The notes: generated by a model from the sequence alone, not told the origin. Shown: positions 31,695-40,463, counted from the first letter of the stretch. The stretch is 64,000 bases of DNA from Micavibrio_C sp046294845 (GCA_046294845.1 JBKBNU010000001.1:248001-312000); one strand, 5' to 3'. Program-made: numbers and translations.

Positions 31695-33986
31695 TTAGTT
31701 CACAGGTCCTGCAGGAACCAGATCGCCACTTTTGTGCGGGTTCTCTTCATAGCTGAACACAAGCTCTTCGCCTTTGAGATCGACATGGACGATCCCGCCA
31801 TTCACCAGCCTGCCGAAGAGCAGCTCTTCCGCCAAAGGCCGCTTGACCTTTTCCTGAATGATACGCGACAAGGGGCGGGCACCCATATGCGGATCATAAC
31901 CGATCTTGGCCAGATGTTCGCGGGCAGCTTGTGAAAGCTCGATCTCGACGCCACGATCCGCCAACTGGGCCTCCAGCTGGATTACGAATTTCTCGACCAC
32001 ACGGATAACGGTTTCTGGCCCCAGCGCCTTGAACGGTACTATAGCATCCAGACGATTGCGGAATTCAGGCGTAAACAGGCGCTTGATCTCTTCCTGATCG
32101 TCTTCCACGCGCATATCACGTTCGAATCCCATGGGCGCGCGGGCCATTTCACGGGCACCGGCGTTGGTTGTCAGGATCAAGATCACATTGCGGAAATCAA
32201 CGGTTTTTCCGTTATTGTCAGTTAGTTTGCCGTAATCCATCACCTGCAGCAAAATATTGTAGATATCGGGGTGGGCTTTCTCGATTTCATCGAGTAGCAA
32301 CACACAGTGCGGATGCTGGTCAACCGCATCGGTCAACAAACCCCCTTGTTCAAACCCGACATAGCCGGGGGGTGTCCCGATCAAACGGGATACGGCATGG
32401 CGTTCCATATATTCGGACATATCGAAACGTTTAAGTTCAATACCCATAGTTTTGGCCAACTGGCGGGCCACCTCGGTTTTACCGACACCTGTCGGACCAC
32501 TGAAGAGATAACAGCCGATCGGCTTGTCACCATCGCGTAAACCGGCGCGGGACATCTTGATCGAATCCGAAAGAACCTGAATAGCATTATCCTGATCAAA
32601 CACCATCGTCCGCAGATCACGCTCCAGATTACGGATAGATTCGCGGTCATCCTTGGTCAGGGTGCGGGCCGGAATACGGGCGATGGCGGCGACTACGCCT
32701 TCGATATCGGCCACCTGAATGACTTTTTTGCGCTGGTCTTCAGGAACCAGCATCTGGGCGGCACCCACTTCATCAATGATATCAATCGCCTTATCCGGCA
32801 ATTTGCGATCGCCAATATATTTGGCCGACAGTTCGACAGCGGCCTTGATCGCCTCATCGGTGTACTGGACCTTGTGATGCTCTTCATAATAGCTCTTGAG
32901 GCCGGTCAGGATTTTGACGGCATCATCGATCGAAGGCTCGTTCACATCGATCTTCTGGAAGCGGCGAACAAGGGCGCGATCCTTTTCAAAATGATTCCTG
33001 TACTCCTTGTACGTGGTGGAACCAATACAACGGATCGTCCCGTTTGATAAAGCCGGTTTCAACAGGTTCGAAGCATCCATTGCCCCGCCCGATGTTGCAC
33101 CCGCCCCAATGACAGTATGGATTTCATCGATAAACAAAACCGCGTGCGGATATTTCTCAATCTCGGCGATCACAGCTTTCAGGCGCTCTTCAAAATCACC
33201 GCGGTAACGGGTACCGGCGAGCAAGGCCCCCATATCAAGCGAAAAAATGGTTGCTTCCTTCAAAACATCGGGAACCTGCTGCTCGACAATACGGCGCGCC
33301 AGACCCTCGGCAATCGCCGTTTTACCTACGCCCGGATCCCCGACATAAAGCGGGTTATTTTTGGAACGGCGGCATAAAATCTGGATGGTGCGCTCGACTT
33401 CGTGCGTACGGCCAATCAGAGGATCGACCTTGCCTTTGCGGGCTTTCTGGTTGAGGTTCACGCAATAGGCATCAAGGGCATCCTTGCCGGCCTTGTTCTT
33501 GTCTTCGCCTTCCTGCTCCGTACCTTCGGGTGTACGCGTCTGGCTCTGGCCCGGAACTTTGGCAATCCCGTGCGAAATATAGTTTACAGCATCAAAGCGC
33601 GTCATATCCTGTTCTTGCAGGAAGAAGACCGCATGGCTTTCCCGTTCGGAAAACAGGGCCACCAGTACGTTTGCCCCTGTCACTTCCTCGCGACCCGAAG
33701 ACTGGACATGGATCGCCGCCCGCTGCAGCACGCGCTGGAAGGCCGTGGTCGGTTTGGATTCTTCGGCATTACGGTTAACCAGATAGGTTAACTCGCCATC
33801 GAGAAAACGCTCGATATTCTCACGCAGATCGGCAATCGACACCCCGCAGGAACGCAAGACGGCCATAGCGTCCTGATCATCACATAATGCCAGCAGCAAA
33901 TGTTCGAGGGTCGCACTTTCGTGATAGCGCTCGTTGGCGATATTCAGGGCACGGTGCAGGGTCTGTTCCAGATTGCGCGAGAGCAT
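31695..33986 (-). CDS. clpA: ATP-dependent Clp protease ATPase subunit ClpA
   Basis: The 763-residue AAA+ unfoldase feeds substrates to ClpP. It has the double Clp N-domain (residues 1-150), Walker A GDPGVGKT near 216 (first AAA module) and GPTGVGKT near 497 (second), with the adjacent ClpP-facing region. It forms an operon with clpS: clpS stop and clpA start are about 7 bp apart. ClpP itself is not in the window. Confidence 0.97.
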   Translation of the reverse strand: MLSRNLEQTLHRALNIANERYHESATLEHLLLALCDDQDAMAVLRSCGVSIADLRENIERFLDGELTYLVNRNAEESKPTTAFQRVLQRAAIHVQSSGREEVTGANVLVALFSERESHAVFFLQEQDMTRFDAVNYISHGIAKVPGQSQTRTPEGTEQEGEDKNKAGKDALDAYCVNLNQKARKGKVDPLIGRTHEVERTIQILCRRSKNNPLYVGDPGVGKTAIAEGLARRIVEQQVPDVLKEATIFSLDMGALLAGTRYRGDFEERLKAVIAEIEKYPHAVLFIDEIHTVIGAGATSGGAMDASNLLKPALSNGTIRCIGSTTYKEYRNHFEKDRALVRRFQKIDVNEPSIDDAVKILTGLKSYYEEHHKVQYTDEAIKAAVELSAKYIGDRKLPDKAIDIIDEVGAAQMLVPEDQRKKVIQVADIEGVVAAIARIPARTLTKDDRESIRNLERDLRTMVFDQDNAIQVLSDSIKMSRAGLRDGDKPIGCYLFSGPTGVGKTEVARQLAKTMGIELKRFDMSEYMERHAVSRLIGTPPGYVGFEQGGLLTDAVDQHPHCVLLLDEIEKAHPDIYNILLQVMDYGKLTDNNGKTVDFRNVILILTTNAGAREMARAPMGFERDMRVEDDQEEIKRLFTPEFRNRLDAIVPFKALGPETVIRVVEKFVIQLEAQLADRGVEIELSQAAREHLAKIGYDPHMGARPLSRIIQEKVKRPLAEELLFGRLVNGGIVHVDLKGEELVFSYEENPHKSGDLVPAGPVN

Positions 33987-33992
33987 GGATGA

Positions 33993-34376
33993 CTATTCCT
34001 TCTCCATCGTACATTGCAGGGGTTGCTCGTTGGCGCGGGCAAAATCCATAACTTGTGCGACTTTGGTTTCGGCGATTTCATAAGTGTAAATCCCGCAGAT
34101 ACCGACACCCCGTCTGTGGACATGGAGCATGATATCCGTGGCTTCTTGTCTATTCTTGTTAAAAAACCTTTCCAAAATATGAACGACAAACTCCATCGGG
34201 GTATAATCGTCATTCAGGATCAGGACTTTGTACATGGACGGTTTTTTGGTCTTGGGGCGGGGTTTGAGCATGACCCCCGTCTGGCGCCGCTCCTCGCGGT
34301 CATCCATACCATCATCGCCCGTAAAATCGGGCTCTTCGTCGTTCATATAAATTTTGTGAAAAAAGGGCGCGTTCAT
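33993..34376 (-). CDS. clpS: ClpS adaptor protein
   Basis: The 127-residue adaptor delivers proteins with Leu, Phe, Trp or Tyr N-termini to ClpA. The substrate-binding core is MYKVLILNDDYTPMEFVVHILERFF, with HVHRRGVGICGIYTYEIAE and the final ANEQPLQCTMEKE. Two starts are possible (34376 or ATG 34343, MNDEEPDF); neither has a clear ribosome site. It is co-transcribed with clpA. Confidence 0.95.
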   Translation of the reverse strand: MNAPFFHKIYMNDEEPDFTGDDGMDDREERRQTGVMLKPRPKTKKPSMYKVLILNDDYTPMEFVVHILERFFNKNRQEATDIMLHVHRRGVGICGIYTYEIAETKVAQVMDFARANEQPLQCTMEKE

Positions 34377-34463
34377 AAGGATAAGATAGCCTGTTCTTTC
34401 CTTATTTTACAGTCCGGATCGTTAAAATTTATTCCTCTAAAGCCTTGGCGCGACCCTTAAAAA

Positions 34464-34499
34464 GTTTCAGCCCCTCTGGAAAACCAGAGAGGCTGAAAC
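34464..34499 (-). terminator. Very long terminator hairpin of the phasin gene
   Basis: Fifteen base pairs with one mismatch (GTTTCAGCC on one arm, GGCTGAAAC on the other) surround a 4-nt loop, and the minus strand ends in TTTTT. It lies 54 bases after the phasin stop. Confidence 0.9.
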
Positions 34500-34509
34500 C
34501 CGGTTGTCA

Positions 34510-34527
34510 TGTCAGGAAAACCTGACA
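34510..34527 (-). other. Second hairpin between phasin stop and terminator
   Basis: TGTCAGG and CCTGACA form a perfect 7-bp stem with a 4-nt AAAA/TTTT loop, with no T-run. It is upstream of the main terminator in the phasin transcript and may protect its 3' end. Confidence 0.5.
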
Positions 34528-34552
34528 AATTCCTTTTTACAACAAATCGTGC

Positions 34553-35110
34553 CTAGGCAGCTACAGATTCTGTAACTTTCTTGATCGACTTGCTGACCTG
34601 ATCATTGATTGGCTCAAGGGCGTCTGTCGTCAGCTTAACTGTCAGTTCTGACAATTTTGTGGCACCGGCCATGAAACCGTCGAAGGATTCCTGAGCCAGT
34701 TTGTTCTGTACTTCTGTCAGTTCGTTCAGTGTCTTGCAGGCCATCAGGGACTTGAGGGCCTCGCTGTTTTTGGATGCGTTTTCTTGTGCCAACGTCATGT
34801 ATGTCTTCATGATGTCTTCTGCGCCTTTAACCCAGATATTGGTTGATTTAATCAGGGCTTCAACGTTTTCTTTGCTGGCGGAAACAGCTTCGTTAGCGAT
34901 CTTATCGTATTGGGGTTTGCTCTGTGTCATAATGGTCTCCATAGACTTGAAAAAATTATTTTTTAGCAAGGGGTTGTAGGAAAAAGCCGCATAAATCAAG
35001 CGTTCTTGTTCTGATTGTCGGGACGCGGCCGGTGCTGAAGCACTGGCTGCAGGAACCACAGCCACAACAGCGCGAGCCGATGACTTTTTAGATGTATGTG
35101 TTTCCGACAT
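34553..35110 (-). CDS. Phasin family protein with N-terminal extension
   Basis: The core (QSKPQYDKIANEAVSASKENVEALIKSTNIWVKG... to the end) is the typical helical phasin fold, which coats polyhydroxyalkanoate granules. Two starts have ribosome sites. ATG 35110 (AGGAG about 8 bases upstream) adds a Ser/Ala-rich 60-residue leader with AVVAVVPAASASAPAA, and an internal ATG at about 34928 has GGAG upstream. The short form would be about 125 residues, the usual phasin length. Three TGCGNTGCA elements lie upstream. No PHA synthase is in the window. Confidence 0.85.
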   Translation of the reverse strand: MSETHTSKKSSARAVVAVVPAASASAPAASRQSEQERLIYAAFSYNPLLKNNFFKSMETIMTQSKPQYDKIANEAVSASKENVEALIKSTNIWVKGAEDIMKTYMTLAQENASKNSEALKSLMACKTLNELTEVQNKLAQESFDGFMAGATKLSELTVKLTTDALEPINDQVSKSIKKVTESVAA

Positions 35111-35210
35111 AGACATTTCTCCTGTTTATGGACTTTTGGCCAAGCCCCGTACTTTTTAGTTTGTACTTTATTGGTTACTGGGCCGCAGTCTGTCACAACT
35201 TTTATCGCAC

Positions 35211-35228
35211 TGCAATCGCTGCGTTGCA
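35211..35228. promoter_or_regulatory. Inverted repeat TGCAA...TTGCA upstream of phasin, PhaR-like
   Basis: TGCAATCGCTGCGTTGCA has TGCAA and TTGCA as perfect arms with an 8-nt spacer and contains TGCGTTGCA. It is about 100 bases upstream of the phasin start. PHA-granule regulators of the PhaR type bind GC-rich TGC/GCA palindromes ahead of phasin genes; assignment here is by analogy. Confidence 0.4.
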
Positions 35229-35376
35229 TCATATTGGAATCCTTCAGTTTTCTTTCCGGATTTTCAGGTTTCATCCGGCCTGCCGGAATCAACTTTTTGT
35301 ATATGAGCGTCCGCTAATAATGCTGCGGTGCACAATTATAATATAGCCCTTCCCCGGAAAGTGGTCAAGCCTATTC

Positions 35377-35391
35377 TTGTGCATCGCACAA
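35377..35391. promoter_or_regulatory. Perfect palindrome TTGTGCATCGCACAA, possible operator
   Basis: Six-base arms TTGTGC/GCACAA surround ATC. The minus strand contains TGCGATGCA, matching the TGCGGTGCA at 35324 and TGCGTTGCA at 35220. It lies between the phasin and the plus-strand carboxypeptidase promoter, so one regulator could affect both. Confidence 0.45.
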
Positions 35392-35432
35392 TAATGTCTT
35401 TATTCCCTTGCGGTAGACTTTAAACCAGACCC

Positions 35433-35460
35433 TTGACAAGAAGGTCTCAAAAATTGTTAT
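35433..35460 (+). promoter_or_regulatory. Sigma-70-type promoter of the first carboxypeptidase
   Basis: TTGACA at 35433-35438 is followed after 16 bases by TGTTAT at 35455-35460, about 35 bases upstream of the TTG start codon at 35495. The -35 is perfect and the -10 is fair. Confidence 0.5.
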
Positions 35461-35494
35461 CCTTCTGAAAAATATAAAGCACAGGGAAATCAAA

Positions 35495-36505
35495 TTGGGT
35501 CAAAAGCGTAAGGCTGCAGCGGCAGCCCTCCTCTCTCTCATTTTTACAGCCGTTGCAGTAGGACCTGCACCAGCCGCCTATGCTGCCGACAAAACTGTCG
35601 CCAAGGCATCTACCAGTAAAAAGAAACGCCCCATATATAGAGGAGAGGCCATGCTTCCGGCCCAACAGGCGCTGGTATCCTCGATCGTTATCCTGATGAA
35701 CGAAGACGGTACATTCAGGGTGATGAACGAGGATCAGGCCCATGCCCGCCGGACACCGGCCTCGATTACCAAGCTGATGACCTTATCCCTGCTGTTCGAT
35801 GCTCTTGATAGCGGAGAGCTCAACCTCAAGGATAAAATAAAAATTTCCGCGACCGATACGGGGGCGGGTGGCACCCTTTTGCCCGTACCCGCGGGCAGCA
35901 CGATCAGTGTGCAAGAGGCCATTATGGCCATGATTACAAAATCGGCCAATAATGTTGCGGTATCTGTGGCCGAACATCTGGCAGGCACGGAACCCGCCTT
36001 CGTCGAAAAAATGAATGCGGAAGCGCGCAGGCTCGGGATGAGAAACACCAATTTTGTCAATTCGCATGGTATGCGCCATCCTGACCAGTACTCATCGGCT
36101 TATGATCTGGCGGTCCTGTCCAACCACCTCATCAACCAGCATTCCGAATATTATCATTATTTTTCATCGCTTTCGTTTATCTATAAAAAAGCCACCTATA
36201 ACAACCACAACCGCCTGATGCGTGTTTATGGCGGCATGGACGGCCTGAAAACCGGCATGACCAATCATGGCTGGCAGCTGGCAGCTTCCGCCGAAAGAGT
36301 GATCGAGGCCGACCCTGAAGCCAAAACGCCCGAGAAAGTACATCGCCTGATTGGTGTTTTTTTAGGCGGTCAGACCAAGGGCCAGCGCAATAACTGCCTG
36401 GGTCATCTGCTGGATCAGGCCTTTATGGAACTGGGGCATGACGATCTGCCGGAGAACCGTTTTGTCTACAGCAAAAAGGCTTGCACTTCTGACCGTAACC
36501 CTTAA
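35495..36505 (+). CDS. PBP5-type D-alanyl-D-alanine carboxypeptidase
   Basis: The 336-residue exported enzyme removes terminal D-Ala from peptidoglycan pentapeptides. A signal peptide ends near AAYA (residue 30). The three penicillin-binding motifs are in order: SITK (90-93, nucleophile Ser), SAN (150-152) and KTG (252-254) in DGLKTGMT. It starts with TTG. It lacks an obvious C-terminal membrane-anchoring amphipathic helix. The next gene is a close relative with a SPOR domain. Confidence 0.92.
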   Translation: MGQKRKAAAAALLSLIFTAVAVGPAPAAYAADKTVAKASTSKKKRPIYRGEAMLPAQQALVSSIVILMNEDGTFRVMNEDQAHARRTPASITKLMTLSLLFDALDSGELNLKDKIKISATDTGAGGTLLPVPAGSTISVQEAIMAMITKSANNVAVSVAEHLAGTEPAFVEKMNAEARRLGMRNTNFVNSHGMRHPDQYSSAYDLAVLSNHLINQHSEYYHYFSSLSFIYKKATYNNHNRLMRVYGGMDGLKTGMTNHGWQLAASAERVIEADPEAKTPEKVHRLIGVFLGGQTKGQRNNCLGHLLDQAFMELGHDDLPENRFVYSKKACTSDRNP

Positions 36506-36695
36506 GAGCCCGCTCCCTGAAGTCTTCACGTAAATGGGGACATGAATCTCCCGCCAATACTGTATACAATTTTATCTATCTTGTTGTTTTCATGGACAAA
36601 GCCCTCTCAAATACCTATCATATTAAGAGGAGCTTTTTTACAGGATCGGCTTCGTCTTCCTGTATCTATCTAGTGTGGACACCCGGACAAATTAT

Positions 36696-38165
36696 ATGAC
36701 TGGCGCGAACCGTATTCTGACATACCTTATGATCGGTGTTCTGGCCGTAAGCCTTTGGGCTGCTCCCTCATCCGCGGCTACACAGAAAAAGAAATCGTCC
36801 CAACCCAATAACCGTTATGCCTCGATTGTGATTGATGCAGAATCGGGCGCTATTATCAGCCAGAGCAACGCAGACAAAAAGTTGCATCCGGCTTCGCTCA
36901 CCAAAGTGATGACTTTGTTGCTGACTTTCGAGGCCCTTGAAAAAGGAACCTTGAATCTGCGGGACCGTGTCCGCATTTCACAAAACGCCGCCAATATGTC
37001 CCCCAGCAAGATCGGTTTGCCCGTGGGCGATACCATCAGGGTGGAAGATGCCATTTATGCCTTGGTAACCAAATCTGCTAACGATATCGCTGTGGCTCTT
37101 GCCGAAAAGGTGGGTGGCAACGAAAAGCAGTTTGCCGTGCTGATGACACGCAAAGCCCGCGAGATTGGCATGACCAACACGCGCTTCACCAATGCTTCCG
37201 GCTGGCATGATCCGGCACAGGTCTCAAGCGCCCGCGATATGGCCCGTATGGCCCAGTATGTCATTTACCGCTATCCGCAATATTTCCATTACTTCAGCAC
37301 CAAGAATTTCAGCTACCGCGGCAAAAGCTATCATAACCACAACCGCCTGATGAGCGAGTATCCGGGTATGGACGGTCTGAAAACCGGTTATGTCGCCGCT
37401 TCGGGTTTCAACCTTGTGGCTACAGCCAAACGCGGAAACAAGCGTCTGATCGGTGTGGTCTTTGGTGGCCGCTCGGCCGCTTCACGCAATGCCCACATGG
37501 CAACATTGCTCGATCGCGGCTTTAAAGGAATTATTGAAGACACCAGCACACCCTATGTAGCCAGCAGCAAGATAACACCCAAGGCCCCGCTGGTACCAGG
37601 CCGCAAGCCCCAAGCGATTACCGAACTGGCCTACGCCAATAATGCGACACAGATTGCCCCTGCCGCCGGACAAGAACAGGCAGCCAAAGCGCCTGTCCCT
37701 TATGCATCAATGTCAGCCCTGATTCTTTCCGATGAGGTATCCGGACAAGGTGATTTTGATCCTGCCGATACCAAAAGACTGGAAACAGGATTGATTGCCG
37801 TTGCTGCTGTAAAAAAAGAGCTCACAGGTAAACCTGTATGGGCCACTTCCACAGCAACATCAGCACCAATTGATCAGGCTGCCCCGAGTGCTTCGGGTGA
37901 CATTCCCGATGCCGACCGTCCCTGGGCCATTCAGGTTGGGGCCTTCAGCAGTCGCGTCCAAACCGATCGTGCCATTCGTGATGCCATTAAAAAATTACCT
38001 GCAGCACTCGCCGGTAATGAAATCAAACCTGTTATCGTCCCCCTCAAAACAGCGGATGGCTGGGTTTTCCGTGGCCGTATTGACGGATATTCAAAAGATC
38101 AGGCGGCTAGTGCTTGTTCTTACCTCCGTGACTGTCTGACGGTATCTCCCGATGTGGCACGCTAA
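36696..38165 (+). CDS. D-alanyl-D-alanine carboxypeptidase with C-terminal SPOR domain
   Basis: The 489-residue form from ATG 36696 has a signal peptide (about 1-28). PBP5 motifs are SLTK (67-70), SAN (127-129) and KTG (229-231). A linker rich in Pro/Ala leads to a SPOR domain from about 410 (WAIQVGAFSSRVQTDRAI... to GRIDGYSKDQAASACSYL). SPOR domains bind denuded glycan at division sites, so it probably acts at the septum. A GTG at 36675 is an alternative start. Its last 14 bases overlap the start of the pseudopilin-like gene. Confidence 0.93.
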   Translation: MTGANRILTYLMIGVLAVSLWAAPSSAATQKKKSSQPNNRYASIVIDAESGAIISQSNADKKLHPASLTKVMTLLLTFEALEKGTLNLRDRVRISQNAANMSPSKIGLPVGDTIRVEDAIYALVTKSANDIAVALAEKVGGNEKQFAVLMTRKAREIGMTNTRFTNASGWHDPAQVSSARDMARMAQYVIYRYPQYFHYFSTKNFSYRGKSYHNHNRLMSEYPGMDGLKTGYVAASGFNLVATAKRGNKRLIGVVFGGRSAASRNAHMATLLDRGFKGIIEDTSTPYVASSKITPKAPLVPGRKPQAITELAYANNATQIAPAAGQEQAAKAPVPYASMSALILSDEVSGQGDFDPADTKRLETGLIAVAAVKKELTGKPVWATSTATSAPIDQAAPSASGDIPDADRPWAIQVGAFSSRVQTDRAIRDAIKKLPAALAGNEIKPVIVPLKTADGWVFRGRIDGYSKDQAASACSYLRDCLTVSPDVAR

Positions 38166-38868
38166 TTCTGCTATCGATGAACCACATCCCGAGGCCGGGA
38201 ATGTGATCTTTTTCATTCTGCTGGGGATTGTCCTTTTGGGACTGGTGACCGCAGCGATGCGTTCGGGCGGCCTTGAAGGCTCCAACATTGACAGGGAATC
38301 TGTTTCCATCGGTCTCTCGCGCATGAAGGATCAAGCTAATGCGATCGAGCGTGGCGTAGCCTTTATCCTGCAAAATGGGGCCAGCGAAAGCGATTTGCGT
38401 TTTGCCCACGCTGATGCGGCTAGCGAATACGGCAACGATCCGACGGTCACACCGCAATTCCAGCTTTTTAACCGTGCCGGTGGCGGTGTTGAATATTTAT
38501 CACCGCCCGTAGGTATTAATGACGGCAGTAACTGGGAATTTTTCGGCAACTCCCATTTGCCACAAGTAGGCTCTGCCCTTCCCGATCTGATAGCCGTTTT
38601 ACCCAATCTGACAGAGGCTGCCTGCACAGCCATCAACAGACAGGCAGGCTACACAGGCACACCCACAGATGATGGCGGCGCATCCGGTTCCAGCGATTGT
38701 ATTGACAGTGCCGCGAGTGACCGTTTTTCCTCTACGACACAATTTCCGGGGATAGCCTCCAACACAACCAACGAAGCAAGTTTCAGTCTGAAACCCGCCA
38801 TGCAGGGATGCATTACGTGCAGTGTTGATGGATCACGTCATTATTACAGGGTATTATTGGCACGTTAG
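38152..38868 (+). CDS. Pseudopilin-like exported protein, paralogue of 30927-31679
   Basis: The 238-residue protein starts inside the 3' end of the SPOR carboxypeptidase gene (14-bp overlap). After a short leader (HPEAGNVIFFILLGIVLLGLVTAAM) there is one membrane helix with an acidic residue just before it, as in type IV pseudopilins. Shared landmarks with 30927-31679 are DLIAVLPNLTEAACTAIN and a terminal HYYRVLLAR. It has four Cys. Family and function unknown; the pairing with a septal carboxypeptidase suggests an envelope role. Confidence 0.7.
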   Translation: MWHANSAIDEPHPEAGNVIFFILLGIVLLGLVTAAMRSGGLEGSNIDRESVSIGLSRMKDQANAIERGVAFILQNGASESDLRFAHADAASEYGNDPTVTPQFQLFNRAGGGVEYLSPPVGINDGSNWEFFGNSHLPQVGSALPDLIAVLPNLTEAACTAINRQAGYTGTPTDDGGASGSSDCIDSAASDRFSSTTQFPGIASNTTNEASFSLKPAMQGCITCSVDGSRHYYRVLLAR

Positions 38869-38896
38869 GCCTTTGAAGAAGAAAACTTTCCGGCTC

Positions 38897-39736
38897 TTAC
38901 GGCATCGTGCACTGGTCTGTGTCCGGATCATAAACACAGGCAGGGTTTGAACAGACTTTTTCGTCATAAGGTGTTGTTGCCATGGCAGAGTTAAGATCGA
39001 CAACACGCAGGCCTGTAGGTATAGGGTCGCCGCAAGCACCCGGTTCATACATGGCGTCCTGCAGATCAACGGGATCTGAAATATAATCCGTGGTGTCTCT
39101 GGCGTAAGCAGGCATGGTCCATGCAGCTGTATCATTGTTATAGGCCACATCAACCGCCATGCTGACACCGCCTACATAAGGCAGTGAAGGACAAGCCCCC
39201 AGTGATGTCGGCAATTGCCGCGGATCATTCGCCGTATAATGCGTCAGATCGAAGAAGCCTTCCAGATCTTCACGGTTATAAAAATTCATACAGCGGGAAA
39301 TCTCCCACACACTGGCAATAGCATTACACATGTCCGCAGGCGGTGCGGCGATGGTAAATCCAGTATCGTCGTAACGGCTATCAAGGAAGATATCACCATA
39401 GTTTGTATAAACGTATTGTTCGACCTGATTGAGGGTCGGGAAATTCAGAGAATCGGCATCGAACTGGGAAACCGCATTGGTCTGCACAGCAGGTGCGTGA
39501 TCGCGGAAACAGCTATATTCAAAAACACTGTCCGGCTTGAACATCAGGTTCTGGTTCTGGGCGTTTTCACGGGCTGCTTCTACAAAACCACGTGCCTCGA
39601 TGGCGTCCATAAACTGCGGATCACAGGCTGTTTGGGCCACAGCAGGCCCCGCAGCCAAAAGAAACCCCAGCGCCACTGCCGCAGCCCTGAGAGATAACAA
39701 ATTGATATTTAATGATTTTCCTGAATTCTGAACCAA
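38897..39736 (-). CDS. Exported Cys-rich protein, unknown function
   Basis: The 279-residue protein starts with TTG and has a signal peptide (cleavage near GPAVAQ). The mature part has nine Cys and begins TACDPQFMDAIEARGFVEAARENAQNQNLMFKPDSVFEYSC, followed by VWEISRCMNF and a C-terminal cluster VCSNPACVYDPDTDQC. The repeated MDA-EAR...QNQNL...KPDSV...EY-C motif seems conserved in a family I recall only vaguely and will not name. It converges with the pseudopilin-like gene. The Cys content implies disulfides, and two DsbA-like proteins are encoded earlier. Confidence 0.65.
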   Translation of the reverse strand: MVQNSGKSLNINLLSLRAAAVALGFLLAAGPAVAQTACDPQFMDAIEARGFVEAARENAQNQNLMFKPDSVFEYSCFRDHAPAVQTNAVSQFDADSLNFPTLNQVEQYVYTNYGDIFLDSRYDDTGFTIAAPPADMCNAIASVWEISRCMNFYNREDLEGFFDLTHYTANDPRQLPTSLGACPSLPYVGGVSMAVDVAYNNDTAAWTMPAYARDTTDYISDPVDLQDAMYEPGACGDPIPTGLRVVDLNSAMATTPYDEKVCSNPACVYDPDTDQCTMP

Positions 39737-39840
39737 GAAATCACCCGCAGCCCTTATATTTATTACTTATATATTGTGCCGCTGAACGACCCCTTTTGTC
39801 CAGAATTGATACAGAGTCTTTCAAGGGCAATCTATTTTCC

Positions 39841-40458
39841 TTAAAAACCGAATAATCCCGATGATTTCTTTTCCGCAGACGGGGAAATCGGCTCTTTCAT
39901 CATTTCATTAATCCTGTTGGTCAGTGGCAGGGCATAATCATACGCCCCCCAGAGCTGGCCCGAGCCCATATCCACCAGCCTGATATTCACCAAAAGCTCA
40001 TCACCACTACGCACGTAATGCCCCGTGATCATGGCCTGCACATTCCCGACGCCCACAGCCGACCCTTCGAGAGGGGCCGCCATCACAGGGGCAGCCGGTG
40101 CTGCCGGCATATCACCGGCGGAAACCGTCCCGATATCATCAGGCATATTGACGTGATAACCCAACTGCACAAAACGTGTTCCAATTTGTTGGGCCATAAA
40201 ACGCCCCAAAGGCGCCTGGGAGTCAGGGGCTTTCAGATCGGACAAGGCCCCCAGCGCCAGAATGGTATTCTGCGAAACACGGGTTTTGGATTGCTGCAAC
40301 AACATATCAGCCGCCGCATAGTTGGCATTTGAAAGATTGACATCGGGTGATGACAGAAGGTTAAGCGTACCCGGATCACAAGCCGCGACCAAAACAGCGG
40401 GCGCAAGCATCATCGCCAAAAGCAGGGCCTTTGCTTTCTTTAAGCCATAGATTTTCAT
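39841..40458 (-). CDS. FlgO-like outer-membrane lipoprotein
   Basis: The 205-residue protein has a lipobox (LVAAC, Cys about residue 27). The mature part matches the FlgO domain pattern: NANYAAADMLL, RFMAQQIGTRFVQLGYHV, ITGHYVRSGDELLVNIRLVDMGSGQLWGAYDYALPL. FlgO-type proteins are outer-membrane lipoproteins tied to flagellar or other envelope machines. No flagellar gene is in this window, so the partner is unknown. It lies 5 bases after the lipoprotein gene at 40464. Confidence 0.8.
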   Translation of the reverse strand: MKIYGLKKAKALLLAMMLAPAVLVAACDPGTLNLLSSPDVNLSNANYAAADMLLQQSKTRVSQNTILALGALSDLKAPDSQAPLGRFMAQQIGTRFVQLGYHVNMPDDIGTVSAGDMPAAPAAPVMAAPLEGSAVGVGNVQAMITGHYVRSGDELLVNIRLVDMGSGQLWGAYDYALPLTNRINEMMKEPISPSAEKKSSGLFGF

Positions 40459-40463
40459 GATGT

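Larger units (their letters stand above)
35117..35494. other. Divergent control region between phasin and carboxypeptidase genes
   Basis: No gene is seen in these 378 bases. They hold three TGCGNTGCA elements (two listed separately, one at 35324-35332), a plausible sigma-70 promoter for the plus-strand gene, and an AT-rich stretch near 35332-35345 (ATTATAATATAG). The region controls two oppositely directed genes. Confidence 0.5.

Noticed and set aside
32100..32135. tRNA-like GTTCGAATCC sequence
   Set aside because: It lies inside clpA and no cloverleaf can be formed around it.
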